Assembly (NCBI GenBank): GCA_032622095.1
Contig: CP136068.1
Coordinates: 129,959,989-130,023,988, forward strand
From: Siphonodentalium dalli
Taxonomy: Eukaryota > Mollusca > Scaphopoda > Gadilida > Siphonodentaliidae
Reading direction: 5' to 3'
Length of the DNA: 64,000 nt
Made by a program: the position numbers and the translations under genes. Positions 11,819 to 22,927 of the stretch are shown here, piece after piece. Below the pieces are notes generated by a model. The model made no database searches, was not told where the DNA came from, and saw only the letters and a list, made by a program, of their open reading frames with translations. The stretch's first letter is position 1, and every line of letters begins with the position of its first letter.

Positions 11819-11867
11819 AAAAATTGACCCCACCTCAATAGTACTTATTGAGGTGGGGTCAATTTTT
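11819..11867. repeat. Perfect 22-bp inverted repeat with 5-nt loop
   Basis: Left arm aaaaattgaccccacctcaa plus ta (11819-11840), loop gtact, right arm its exact reverse complement (11846-11867). Flanking tccccaaaa and ttttgggggg extend the symmetry imperfectly. It may be the centre of a small hairpin element. Confidence 0.9.
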
Positions 11868-12164
11868 TTTGGGGGGAACTGTGGTTGATAGAGTGAGTAG
11901 ATGGTGCTATAGACGCAGTCTCGACCCATTGCAGGGACGTGTCTATAGATTGTATCCGCGTTAGGAGGGCGTCCACCTTCTATATAACTACACCCTATTT
12001 TCACCCTCCCCACCCCGCTGGGCTTTGATTTTCCCAACTGGTCCCTCACATCCGCCTGGATGGTAGCATATTCTAACTGAATCAGTAGTCTTTTGTCACT
12101 AGCCGGGGGTGGGTATAATCCATTAGGCCGACCAGTACAAGAAAATGTGTAGATCTGAGACTGA

Positions 12165-12245
12165 ACAATCCTAATATGCTAATATCTAGTGGTCTAACGC
12201 CATGCAAATTCACCCCGATTATAGTTTTCTTAAATTAATTATCGG
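12165..12245 (+). repeat. Dispersed repeat copy, inverse of 5635-5725
   Basis: Shares in order atatgctaa, atctagtggtctaac, aaattcacccc and gttttcttaaatt with the reverse complement of 5635-5725. The neighbouring 12300-12345 (ggtgtgagaa...aatctgaacatgaaa) also resembles the other copy's flank. Confidence 0.55.
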
Positions 12246-13199
12246 TTTCTGACTGGCCAATGGGGAGGGACCGGGACACACCGGATCGACCATGGTTCGT
12301 CCCGGTGTGAGAAATATTTGAAATCTGAACATGAAATTTTCTAAATCCTAGCATCCAGACTGGCATCAAACTTTCCATTTGTTGGACCTTTCGAGAACTG
12401 ACACCCCCCCCCAAAGTTGGAACATTTTCAACAGTTTCTGATAGCCATTTCAGTCCAAATGTTTTACCAAAAACAGGAAAATATGCAAATGTTGGTCCAA
12501 AACCTACAAATTCTCCACTAATACATTGATGGAATATTAAACTACGGGAACAATTTCAACCTGTTGTTGGTGTGAAATTTCCAACAAATGTTGTGTCAGG
12601 TATATCAAATGTCCAACTGTTGAACATTTGACCAAAGTTGGGGGGGCTGAGACACTTGTTGTCACGTCCCTGTCTCAACCATTTGTACAAGGGCAAAATA
12701 TATTGTGGATTTATCGATGTATTGCACATTTGAATATACGATCGTTTAGTTACTTTATCGTATGTAGGTGGGGACTGATTTCTCATTTTAATATATATTT
12801 ACCATCTGAATGGACATGGCATATTTGAACCTCAATACTGGTGTATATTGTAGTGGGGATAATATGGGTCGCCGAAGACACGAAATACCTATACATACTC
12901 TACAAAATCTAAGCATAATCAGAGCGAGTTTCAGCTGTTTTCTGTGTTTCGCACAGATGTGAAGTAAACGCTCTGTATTCAATCCGTATAATAAACAGAC
13001 TACATTTTAACACATTTTATCGTTACCAAGTTTAACTGTTCAACCTACATCCGGGTTTGGATCCCGAAAATCCCTATTCTTGCAGCTGATTCTTGGGATA
13101 AATTAATTCCCTTGCCCCGACCCTTCGAACTGTTAAAAAATTCCAAACCATTGTTCACTTAATATGACTAAATATTCCCCAAGTAAAATCAAGGACAAA

Positions 13200-14345
13200 T
13201 TCGGTCTTATATCTGGCCACACACATAACCATAAATTCACTCCACGTATGCATATGCAACCCATCAATGGCCGTAAAGTCCTTGTTTTTATACTAATACC
13301 CCGCATACTCGGCAATTCATACACACCAGGCTTGAAAATACACCTCACCCATGACAATCACATAGCAAATGTATTACCATAAGAGTCACCCCTTGTATAC
13401 ATATTCACACCACATTTTGCCGAAGGTCACCCCTGTATACATATTCGCCACTCCCATGGCCATATAGCCTCTCAATATATACATATACATCACACCCATA
13501 ACCATAGAGTCACTCCAAGTATATATATATAGTCGCCACACCCATGGTAATATAGCCACTCAAGATATACATATACACCACACCCATAACCATAGTCATT
13601 CCAAGTATATAGATATACACCCCACCAACGGCCATACAGCCTTCTATATACACCTCACCCATGACAATCACACCAAATATATTGCCATACAGTCACTCCT
13701 TGTATAGTCATTCCAAGTATATATATATACAACTCACCAATGGCTATACAGCCCTTCTATATAGACCAATACCCCGCAAACTCGGCCATTCATACACTCC
13801 AGGCTTGAATATACACCTCACCCGTGACAATCATATACCAAATGTTTTGCCATACAGTCACTCCGTGTATACCTATTCATTCCACCATTTGGCCATACGG
13901 TCACTCGCTGTATACATTTACCTATTCGCCATACCCATACTTCAATATATACTTATACCATGTACACATGGCCATTAATGTACTCCAGACTTGCATATAC
14001 ACCTCATTCTGGAAATACGGTCACACATTGTATACATATTCCCTCCACCATTGGCCATATGATCACCCCTGTATACCCATTTGTCATACGCATAGCCATA
14101 TAGCCACTCACGATATACATATACACCCCACACTTGACAATTGATTCACTCCAGGTATATGCATACACCCTACCATTGAATGTATATACCAATACCCCTC
14201 ACACGTGATCATGTGTACATTCCACACTTGCATATACACATCACTCATGATAATTCAGCCACCCGCTGTATACTCATAACCCCCAGCCATGACCATACAT
14301 CTAATTCATGTACACATATACACCCACCAGTGACAATATATCAGC
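13200..14345. repeat. Degenerate minisatellite-like region
   Basis: Words such as ggccatatagccactc, aagtatatatatacac, accataaccatagtc, tcactccttgtatac and caccccacccatg recur irregularly every 40-70 bp for about 1.1 kb. Open frames in the area are by-products of this AC/TA-rich repeat and are not annotated as genes. Confidence 0.75.
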
Positions 14346-15652
14346 AACAGAAAACGAGAGGCCGATCACGATTGGCAAATGTTTAACCCACCCTTGGCGA
14401 TAGTAAATTACTATGATCGGAATAATAAATTAGAGTGTTGATGTTGAATTATAGAGTATACTGTTATGTACTATTATAGACAAATGTACTTAACACAAAA
14501 TATTGGATTTTATGGGTCACTCCCAAATATAAGAGAATTCAATGACACAGGATATGTAATGCTGCACCAGCGCAGCCAATGATTAAATGTGAAAAGGTGA
14601 CCCGGACATGGAATACTTGGGTTAATAGAGTCCAATTAAGTTTACAATGATAATGTATCAAATTCTACCAACAACACCGCCATCACGATAAGACACCTTA
14701 CCGCTGACCTATTAATTTCAATTATATAGCAGAACTGTCAACTAATCACTGGCTTTGTTTATGCTGAACCTTTGCATCTCTATTAAACCTATAACATTTA
14801 TAATGACCTTGGACCATCTGTAGAGCGATATACTCAGCTGTGCAAAGCAGCAAAGATTTTCTAGTAGCATGTCATGTGTATTGTGGAAACATTTAAAAAA
14901 AATTAGATAACATAGCTTTCTGTTTATACTTTCGGGTAGTTGCCTAGTAACCGTTGCTAAGCAGGGCCAAATATCGATGGGGTCTATTCTGAAAATGATC
15001 AGAAAGGTTCAAGGAACATATGTTGGAAGTTTCATGCTTTTATCAATAGTTGTGCAATTCTTACATTCCCATGCACCAAGCGCCTGGACTACACAGATAC
15101 ATGATATATTGGGAAATAACCGATTTTCACCCATTTTGGAAAATGGTCACCAAGTTTAAAGGCCTATATCTCATGAATGACATGTCTGTTTCAACAATAA
15201 CGAAGTTCTCTATGTAGAATATACGCTACAGATTATTTAGGAGCAAAGATAACGTATTCAAAACTGATATATAAAATCAGTGGGTAGAAAATGTATGACC
15301 CGATATGAAAAAAGATAATATATTGGTGAATGACCTTGACCTTTATGTATGACCTTGACCTCTAGAGGTGAAATACTCCGTGTCAAAAGAAAGCCTACCA
15401 AGGGTGTCACCCTATATCAGTGTAAAGATAGAGTTACTGCATTAAACTTTCTAGTAGTAGACCATTATAAGCATATTTTTTATACTGGCCAAAAACACCC
15501 TTCGTTTCCATGGAAACACAAATTTTGCACACTAAGCTACACTGCCACAGTGCGCCCCAGCACTCAGATAAATTTCAGATTATAAGCTTTGCGAAAAATG
15601 TTGAGAGAATTTGCCCACCAAAATGGTACCATTCTCGGTCCTGGCTCATGGA
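14346..15652. other. Intergenic region
   Basis: No supported gene. AT-rich unique sequence; the only notable point is two extended nuclear-receptor-like half-sites at 15331 and 15350. Confidence 0.55.
15331..15360 (-). promoter_or_regulatory. Paired TGACCTTGACC motifs (ERR/SF-1-like half-sites)
   Basis: TGACCTTGACC occurs at 15331-15341 and 15350-15360, 19 bp apart. Its reverse complement contains TCAAGGTCA, the extended half-site bound by ERR/SF-1-type monomeric nuclear receptors. No gene lies nearby, so function is unproven; it could equally be part of a repeat. Confidence 0.25.
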
Positions 15653-15898
15653 CTATACACCTCCGCCGTGGCAATTGCGGTCTTTTCGTATTAAGTTAAA
15701 TCCTGGAAAACGGATTTTTGATTTATGATCTAATTTTGTTTCATTAAGTGCTATTATTTGTGGTTTGTAATCTTCAATATATTCGATTATTTCTTGTTTG
15801 TGACCGCTGAGGACATTAATATTAATATGAGTTATTTTTAAATCTCCCTTGATTGGGCCGTGGAATGTAGCTATGGTTGTGAGGAGAATAATTGATGT
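15653..15898 (-). pseudogene. Jockey-type LINE ORF2 start (APE endonuclease N-terminus), truncated
   Basis: The minus frame reads GDLKITHININ, VLSGHKQEIIEYIEDYKPQI, IALNETKL, RKDRNCHGGGV and then stops at 15653. N near the start, the E of NETKL and the RKDR...GGG segment are the usual first motifs of LINE apurinic-like endonucleases. It follows the gag stop (about 15899) directly, as expected for ORF2. The rest of ORF2 is absent: similarity ends near 15650, so this copy has lost its 3' part rather than the usual 5' part. The equivalent region of the related plus-strand copy begins near 59500. Confidence 0.75.
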
Positions 15899-18091
15899 TT
15901 ACTGTTTGTTTATTTTGTTTATTTCACGGGTGTAGTCTCTAACACATGAACTATAGATATTTGTTTTGAAATGTTTGCCTACTTTATCGGTTACATGTTG
16001 TAGAATGTCATTGTCGTCTTTGTTAAATCTGAAATCTCTTAAGCATTCGACTATCGTTGCTGCGAATCAGATTGCCTCGCTAGATTCGATTGTTTTTTTT
16101 GCCACGGCAGCGTATGTAAGCCTTCTCTTTTCTTTAATTTCTGCTTCTGCTTTATATGAAGTGCATCCTTTGAAGGAGGCCGGTGGTCTCCCTCGCAGTT
16201 GATGCATTTCATAACATTTGATGTGAAATTTTTGTAGTTATGCTGTTCTGAACATTTTTTGCATATGTCAGTGTCTGATGTGCATTCGGATACTTTATGC
16301 TGGTAACCGAAGCATTTCAGGCACTGGGTTACATGTGTGGGGGGTTTGTACTCTACTACTTTATATGGGTTTAGTGTAAACATATTTTTATTTCCAAACC
16401 AAATAATTGACATAATACACAGATGACATAAATATACAACATATAAGAGTTAATTTTGGAAATGAGGATCAGACAACAAGCCCGAGGGCTTATATAAAGT
16501 CTTCTCTTTGGCGACATGTCCCTTCCTCAATAAGTGAGGGAGGGGTATCGATCAGACGGGAAGGGAATGAAATAATGGTTTAGGAGGAGTAGAGATATAT
16601 AACTACATTTGAGTTAGGGATGGAAAAAGGAAGAATATAGTGTTAGGAATAGCATGATGTAGGGAGAGAGGGGGAGAGGGAGAGAAAAATAGAGAGAGAG
16701 CAAGAGGATGAGAGAGCAGAAGACATGGGGGACAGATGAATCGTGAAATGATGACAGTGGTGGGGAATAATTGAGTTGTTGCGTGGTTACAATTATGCTC
16801 GTCTATAGTAAGTTGCATGCGTCAGAAGCCATATATGGGTTTCTGGTGGCGCCGAGTTGTACCCCTCTTAGCATATTGTTCTTGCTTGGGATGTCTGGGC
16901 ACTTTACTTTTATTTTCCTAGTGGGGGCGTCCCCGTGTTTAGTGGAGTACATTCGCTTTGCTTCATATTGGGGGCCTATATCGAATTGGATTTCTTCTAT
17001 AGGGGTTTCAGGGTCAACCCCGCAGATTATTACATTTAGGTTGTGAGGGGTGTCCCTTTTGCCTCTGGTTGGGCGGAATGATACCATTTTGAGAATGGGC
17101 TGGTCCCTGGCTGCATGGTTCATTAGGTATAGTTTTGTCTTAACGTCTCTGTGATATACTAGTAGATTTTGGCTCTTAGTAACTTGAATTTCGAAGTCTT
17201 GATCTTTGAGCATATTTTTTTTAGATAAAAGGGATTATTTTTCATTTCTGAGGTGGCGTTTCCTACAAATAGCGTTAATTTTTGTACGGGTTCCCCTGTT
17301 GACAGGGAAGACCTTTGACTGCTCGTTGGGTGTTCATTTATTCTGCGGTTTTTGCTGTGTCTTACGAATTCATCATCTAATTTTCTTTTGGTTTGTTTTT
17401 TTCTGGTTATTGGTCCATGGATGGGGGTTTGAGGTGTTAAGGTCCATTTCAGATTCGTCTGGGTTGTGATTTGAGTTATGGCCCCATATGTTTGAGAGGT
17501 TACTTTTCGAGATGTTGACCGTGGATTCTGAGAGAAGGCCCGTTGGAGATTTAGTTCTATTTCCTTTTATTGGTGAGGAATGTCTGCTATCTTTAGATGA
17601 GGAGGAGGTTTGAGTGCTCATGAAGGTTGGGGTGCGGGGTGTGTTAAAATTGACTGATTTGCTGGTCGATTGGTTGCTAGGGCAGGCTTTGGTGCAGGTT
17701 TGGGTGTGATGGTGATGATTTTTGAAATTGGTAGCTTAGCCTTTCCTTTGTCGATTGAGACCTTCTTCTTTCTTTCTTTTTCCTTCTTCTGTTTGTCTTC
17801 CGCGCTCTTCTTTGATGTTCCGGAATCCTCAAGGAATTTCATTAATTTTTCTTGTAGTATGACATTGGCAAGTTCTTTTGTTTCATTGGAAAGTCGCAGA
17901 TTTTCTTGTTGTTTGACATTGTTAAGTTCTTTTTTTTCATTGGAAAGTCGCATTTGTGTCATTTCGGCGTTTAATCCGGCTATTTGTTCTGATAGATTTT
18001 CATTTTGTCTTTTTAGGTCTATAAATATAGGGTTATTAATAAGTGCGTCCATTTTTGGTGTCGGATTGTTGCAAAATTTGTTTCGGTACAA
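15899..18091 (-). pseudogene. Jockey-type LINE ORF1 (gag-like, CCHC knuckles), broken
   Basis: Pieces in order on the minus strand are a coiled-coil N-terminus with Lys-rich linker (18091-17618), a Ser/Thr/Pro-rich part (17621-17373), a central RNA-binding-like domain (17213-16843, VIICGVDPETPIEE and GDAPTRKIKVKCP), and zinc knuckles CLKCFGYQHKVSEC, CKKCSEQH and CINCEGDH (about 16320-16190). After a frameshift near 16050 comes a tail, DFRFNKDDNDILQHVTDKVG, ending at TAA 15899-15901. At least three frameshifts are needed, and a 459-bp insertion splits the gene at 16373-16831. The architecture matches Jockey-superfamily ORF1 nucleic-acid-binding proteins. The likely start is MDAL at about 18052. 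Confidence 0.8.
16373..16831 (-). mobile_element. Lineage C LINE 3' end inserted in gag, 11-bp target duplication
   Basis: The minus-strand element starts tggcttctgacgcatgcaac and ends ATATGTTTACACT after an AATAAA-type word. TATATGGGTTT (plus strand) flanks it at 16362-16372 and 16832-16842. Removing the insert plus one duplication copy joins the host frame as ATRNPYKVVEY. It matches 45384-45824, the 3' UTR of the lineage C LINE at 43774-45824, including a purine/pyrimidine simple repeat and a conserved ataagccctcgggct-like segment. It is thus a very short 5'-truncated retroposition product. Confidence 0.85.
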
Positions 18092-18363
18092 GCTGTAGTG
18101 GTCGGATTAAGTGCCACAGGCTAGGAAAATATCAAAACTGAGGAATGAGTTAAATTAGTTCTATATTGTGTGCCGAGCGGTTTACAGCGTGAAACAATGG
18201 GTTGCTTGCGAGGTGTGAAACGGCCAGGTGCGCGTTGCAATTGTTCGGACAATGAGAGGTGTGAAAAAATCGAGAATCAATACAATACCGCTGTGGTGTG
18301 AGAGTTTATTGTTAACCTCCTCAATTTAGGAGAGCATATCTATAAATGACAAGTATATACATA
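18092..18363. other. Probable 5' UTR or flank of the Jockey copy
   Basis: No coding frame. On the minus strand it lies directly upstream of the gag start and has repeated ggtgtgaaa words; probably 5' UTR, but no second copy in the window confirms it. Confidence 0.35.
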
Positions 18364-18964
18364 TTATGTAAGTATGCATGCAAAAGATCACAATATTAAT
18401 CACAATATTATTTTTACAGTGTTTACGCCATGTCACAATCATGCGATCGGGTTCTGACATTTTCAAATTTCAAGTGTTAGTGAGGTCAGTGATAATCTAA
18501 TATAGAATTTAGGAATGGGAAGGCATGCATAGAAGTGCCTGAATACCAGTTGCCCTTTTAAAAACCTGAATAGCAATATCACATGCGTGTGACCGAGCGA
18601 AATAAAACTTCCAAATAAAATATTCACTGGACATCAACGTGAAGTTAGAAAGTAGCATATATCACATGGAAATGGCATATTTAAGAACTAAAAATAAAGA
18701 GTAAAGAGTTATTTCCTAGGTCTACTGAACAAGTTCGTAAATTGATTACTGCAATTTCGTTGGTTTATAAGTAAGTAGTTTTGCGTTCCTCTCAATGAGT
18801 CGCTTGCACGTAGGATAAATGTAGCTGTGGAGTAAATTATTTTGTCAAGCTGGAGCGTATTTAAGTCTAGTGTCTCGTGCTGGCGAGTAGAACCGAAAAA
18901 CAGAGCGAATAAATTGTCCGAAGATAGGCGAGACATGAGTAGGTTATATAAGTATGCATGCAAA
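18364..18964 (-). mobile_element. 5'-truncated lineage B LINE with 21-bp target duplication
   Basis: 18385-18943 repeats the last part of ORF2 and the 3' UTR of the adjacent full-length LINE (18965-19605) with scattered differences; its coding remnant ends ...SSDNLFALFFGST and so on. The 21-bp word ttat(g/a)taagtatgcatgcaaa lies at 18364-18384 and 18944-18964 with one mismatch, a target-site duplication. The copy breaks off at gagtagg, and its 3' tail carries repeats of aatattgtgatt. Confidence 0.82.
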
Positions 18965-19409
18965 TGATATACTAATCACAATATTAATCACAATATTATT
19001 TTACAGTGTTTACGCCGTGTCACACGCATGCGATCGGGTTCTGACATTTTTAAGTTTCAAGTGTTAGTGAGGTCAGTGATAATCTAATATAGAATTATTT
19101 AGAAATGGGAAGGCATACATAGAAGTCCCTGAATACCAGTTGCCCTTTTTAAAACGTGAATAGCAATATCACATGCGTGTGACCGAGCGAAATAAAACTT
19201 CCAGATAAAATATTCACTGGACATCAACGTTGAATATTGGAACATGAGAATGTTTGTCGTCATATTACCATATTCAGTGAAATTAGACAAAGGTTTCAGT
19301 CATCGAATTTAGAAAGTAGCATGTATCACATGGGAATGGCCTATTTAAGAACTGGAAATAAAGAATAAAGTGTTATTTCCTAGGTCTACTGAACAAGTTC
19401 GTAATGTGG

Positions 19410-22400
19410 TTACTGAAATTTCATTGGTTTATAAGTAAGTAGTTTTTGCGTTCCTCTCAATGAGTCGCTTGCAAATAGGAGAAATGTAGCTGTGGAGTAA
19501 ATTATTTTGTCAAGCTGGAGCGTAGGTAATTCTAGTGTCACGTGCTGGAGAGTAGAACCGAAAAACAGAGCGAATAAATTGTCCGAAGATAGGCGAGACA
19601 TGAGTAGGTATGTTTGTATTCCACAGTGATTGATAATGTACTCCCAGTATTGATTCCGTGCAGATATTAACAGATGAGACTGGCAGGAGAACATTATGTG
19701 CATCAGTTCATTTTCGTACACCATGGAGCACAACACACATACAGAATTGTTGACGAATGTAGTTCGGTTTAGTAGTCGTACCATATTCGTGTACTTTACG
19801 GAGTGTTGTGCGCCTATGAACTGCAGTCTGTCCCATAGCTGCCACTGCTTAAGCGGATTGCGATGGGTCAAGGACAGTACTTTTAGTCTTGGATCAGAAA
19901 CGACCGCTGAAAGCCAAGAGTTGGAATATGAACGCATAACGGAGTCTTTTGCTAATGGCTTCCATGCATCCTTCGATGGAAACGTACCTTCGTCCATAAA
20001 GTTGAAAAGATTGTCGATTAGGTCGTACTTGGTAAGGAGCTGGAATATTTCTTGAGTGAAGCCTGACGTAGATCTATTGAAGAGACGTTGTTGGTGAGCC
20101 CTAAGAAGAAACAACCTAAGTGGAGTTTGGTGATGCATGGGCAGGTGGATGAGGTTGCCAAGGAAGCAGAGTTTTCTTATGTGTATTTGCTGTTCTATTG
20201 GCATTATTCCTAGCAATCCAAGCGATAATCTTGTGCTAGCTCTCTTCGGGAGTGTTTGTATACTTTTTGCACATGTCCGAAGTGACCTCTCCATGATGGG
20301 GAGACTCGACGAGTATTCCAGCGGGAACAACTCACACCCATACAGAGCCTTCGGCAACACTACACATTTAAGAATTTCTCGCAGGGATGCCGGTGTCAAA
20401 GAAGAAGTGTTTGCTTTCCGTGCAATGGAGAAAAAAGTTTTCCGTAGTTTTGAAGATACAATGTGCCCTTGTGTTCGTCCGTTTGCGAATTTATTCTGAA
20501 CTATGCCAAGATGAATACTTTCTCTATGCTCTGGTATATTGCTTGGCCCTAAACACCAAGATCTACTGGATTTAGAATAGATGGACTTGGATTCATTAAA
20601 CACAACTATGTTGCTTTTAGTATAAGAAAAAGAAAAACGCCACTTGATGCTATATTTGTAACATATGTCCAGAAGGCTATCTAGACCGGATTTAGAAAGA
20701 GATATTAAGCTGATATCGTCTGCCGTTGTTGGTGCGACACAAGAGACGCCGTTTATGGATAGTCCCATCCGAGTGGTCGTTAGCGATTTTAGAAGCTCGT
20801 CGATATACACGAGGTAGCAGAAAGGTGAAAGGACTGCTCCTTGTTGAGTTCCTTGTCCTATACTGAAAGAGTTTGACAGGCAACCGTTGTACCGCACTCG
20901 GCTCGTGATATCACTATATATACAACGTAGCATGCTAACGGTCTTTCTAGAGAAACCAAGGCGCATGAATTTGAACAAGAGGCCATTGTGCCACACTTTG
21001 TCGAATGCCTTTTTGGAGTCCAAGAAGGCTACAAAAAGTTTAGGGTTGTTGTCTTGTGCATATGAGATAGACTCTTGAAGAATAAAAGATGTCATATTGC
21101 ATCCAATTCCTGATTGAAACCCGTTTTGTAATGCACTAGGGAATGTCACAAGCAAATGGCTATTAATGAATCGATTGAGGAGAACACATTCGAACACTTT
21201 GTAGATCACTGGGAGTAACGATATGGCTCTATAGCTATCGGGAAGTGTTGACGGCTTCGGTTCCCCCTTGTAAAGAGGAACAATAATTCCTGATTTTAGT
21301 GATGGAGGAATCCACTCGTATTCAATGAAGGAGTTGAATAACTTGCACATACACACATACAGCAATTCAGAACCGAAGAGAAGGTGTTCGTTGACTATGT
21401 CATCACGACCGCTTGCCTTTCTAAATTTCAGTTTACGAACTGTATCAACAACTTCTTCTTTTGTGATCGGATGACCTAGCATAGGACATTCAGTATTCGA
21501 ACTGTCAAGGAAGGAAGGATACCTGGTTTCTAACATAATCTTCGAATATAGGATCATCATGTTCGTTTGGGCTATACAATTCTTGAAAATATGCGGCCCA
21601 TCCAGAAAGAATATCGTTATGGTCACGACACATGTGACCTCCAAAATCCATCACCGATCCTAAACAAAAAGTTGCACCATAGCGAGGTCTTAAATATCGC
21701 CAGAAAAGTTTTTGGTCACCCCTTGCATATGCGTCGAGTTTGCGGTTTTGTTCAAGTTGAAAATTATTTACAGCATGCCGATGCGCGCGGCGAAACACGC
21801 GTTTCCCCTGTTTGTAGTCCACATATGTCTGATAATCAGTATCGCGTGGTTTTCCGTCATGTGTCCAAGATTGGTAGAGCGATTTCAGTTGTTTCTTCAG
21901 TATGTCAAGTTCCGTGTTCCAATAGGGTTTGATATGGCGCCTATTGGTTTTTTGGGTATGGCTGTTACAGCGGCAGAGTGTAAGAGTTCAACAATGTCAG
22001 CGTAAAATAAATCAATATGATTTTTGGAAGCAATTTCACGGGTAGCAAGCTCGCTGCATTTCACATCCAGAAGGTCTTTATACACGACAAGGTTTATCTT
22101 GTCCCAAGCATACACTCTTTTCTGTTGTGTCGGCGTTTCCACATTGGAACACTCCGGCAATGTTACGGTGCATGTGATTGGTAGGTGGTTTGATGTATTC
22201 ATAGCATGGTCAGATAAAATAGAATAGTCAGATATAAGGTCTTTGTCACGAGAGAGTACGAGTATATGGTCAATGAGTGATGGCTGATTAAGTTGAAAAT
22301 ACGGCACGAACGAGTATTCACTACCCCCACACACACCACTCGCTGTTGTAGAAACAAGTTCACATTCGTCGAGAAATCTAACGAATCGGGCAGATCTATC

Positions 22401-22919
22401 GTTAAGAGAAGTTGTGATATTGTTTAAATAACCCTTGGGGAGGTGGGCATTGAAGTCTCCCATTAGTACAACAGAACCTTCTGTTGAGTAGGTTGCACAG
22501 ATTGCATCTAGTGAATCCAGACAGTCACTGAAGTAGTCATCTCCATGATTGGTGCTGGGCAGATAAACTTGTACGACGGTTAATATAGTTTTGTTGAACA
22601 CTAATTGTGCACCAACAAGTCGATTTTCGTCCAGGTTGATTTCGATGCAGTGTTTTTGTAGCGATTTATGAATAACAAGTGCTACACCGTCTCGTGTGAA
22701 TACACTGCCTGTTTTTGTTTTAATGACTGTCCCGGGTTTAGACAGGCACACATATTTATCACTGAGGGATTGTAAGAAGGTTAGGTTTTCGGAGTTTAAC
22801 CAGTGTTCCGAAACGCCTATGATGTGGTAAATTTCTTGTTTTAACATGTCCTGCAAATACGAGGCACTGCTCTTTATAGCAGTCGCATTCCATGATAACA
22901 TCTTGATTATATGAGCCAT
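19410..22919 (-). pseudogene. Lineage B LINE ORF2: endonuclease, reverse transcriptase, C-terminal zinc motif
   Basis: The first frame (22919-21897) is an APE-type endonuclease with LSWNAT, SEHWL, GDFNAHLP, SLIDHILVLSRD and SDHAMN. A frame change near 21900 leads to the linker (IKPYWNTELDIL onward, to about 21540), and a second change enters the RT frame (to 19410). RT blocks visible are RKASGRDDIVNEHL, PDSYRAISLLPVIYK, FLDSKKAFDKVWHNGLLFK, GTQQGAVLSPFCYLVYIDEL and TTADDISL (the catalytic A-D-D core in a TADD rather than YADD context). The C-terminus has CVLCSMVYENELMHIMFSC, a Cys/His zinc motif common in these LINEs. The total of about 1,150 codons is normal for this class. Two frameshifts make it defective. 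Confidence 0.88.
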
Positions 22920-22927
22920 GGTTAATA

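Larger units (their letters stand above)
11561..13150. other. Intergenic region
   Basis: No supported gene. It contains a perfect hairpin (11819-11867), the inverse partner of the 5635 repeat (12165-12245) and several loosely repeated words around 12390-12650 (caaatgtt, gttggacc, accaaagttgg) without clear periodicity. Confidence 0.55.

Noticed and set aside
13164-14386. Several 60-105-codon frames
   Set aside because: Their peptides are HTH/YTY-rich repeats produced by the AC/TA-rich minisatellite.
16603-16818. Open frame rich in Ser/Leu/Pro
   Set aside because: Lies in the GA/CT simple repeat of the inserted LINE 3' UTR.
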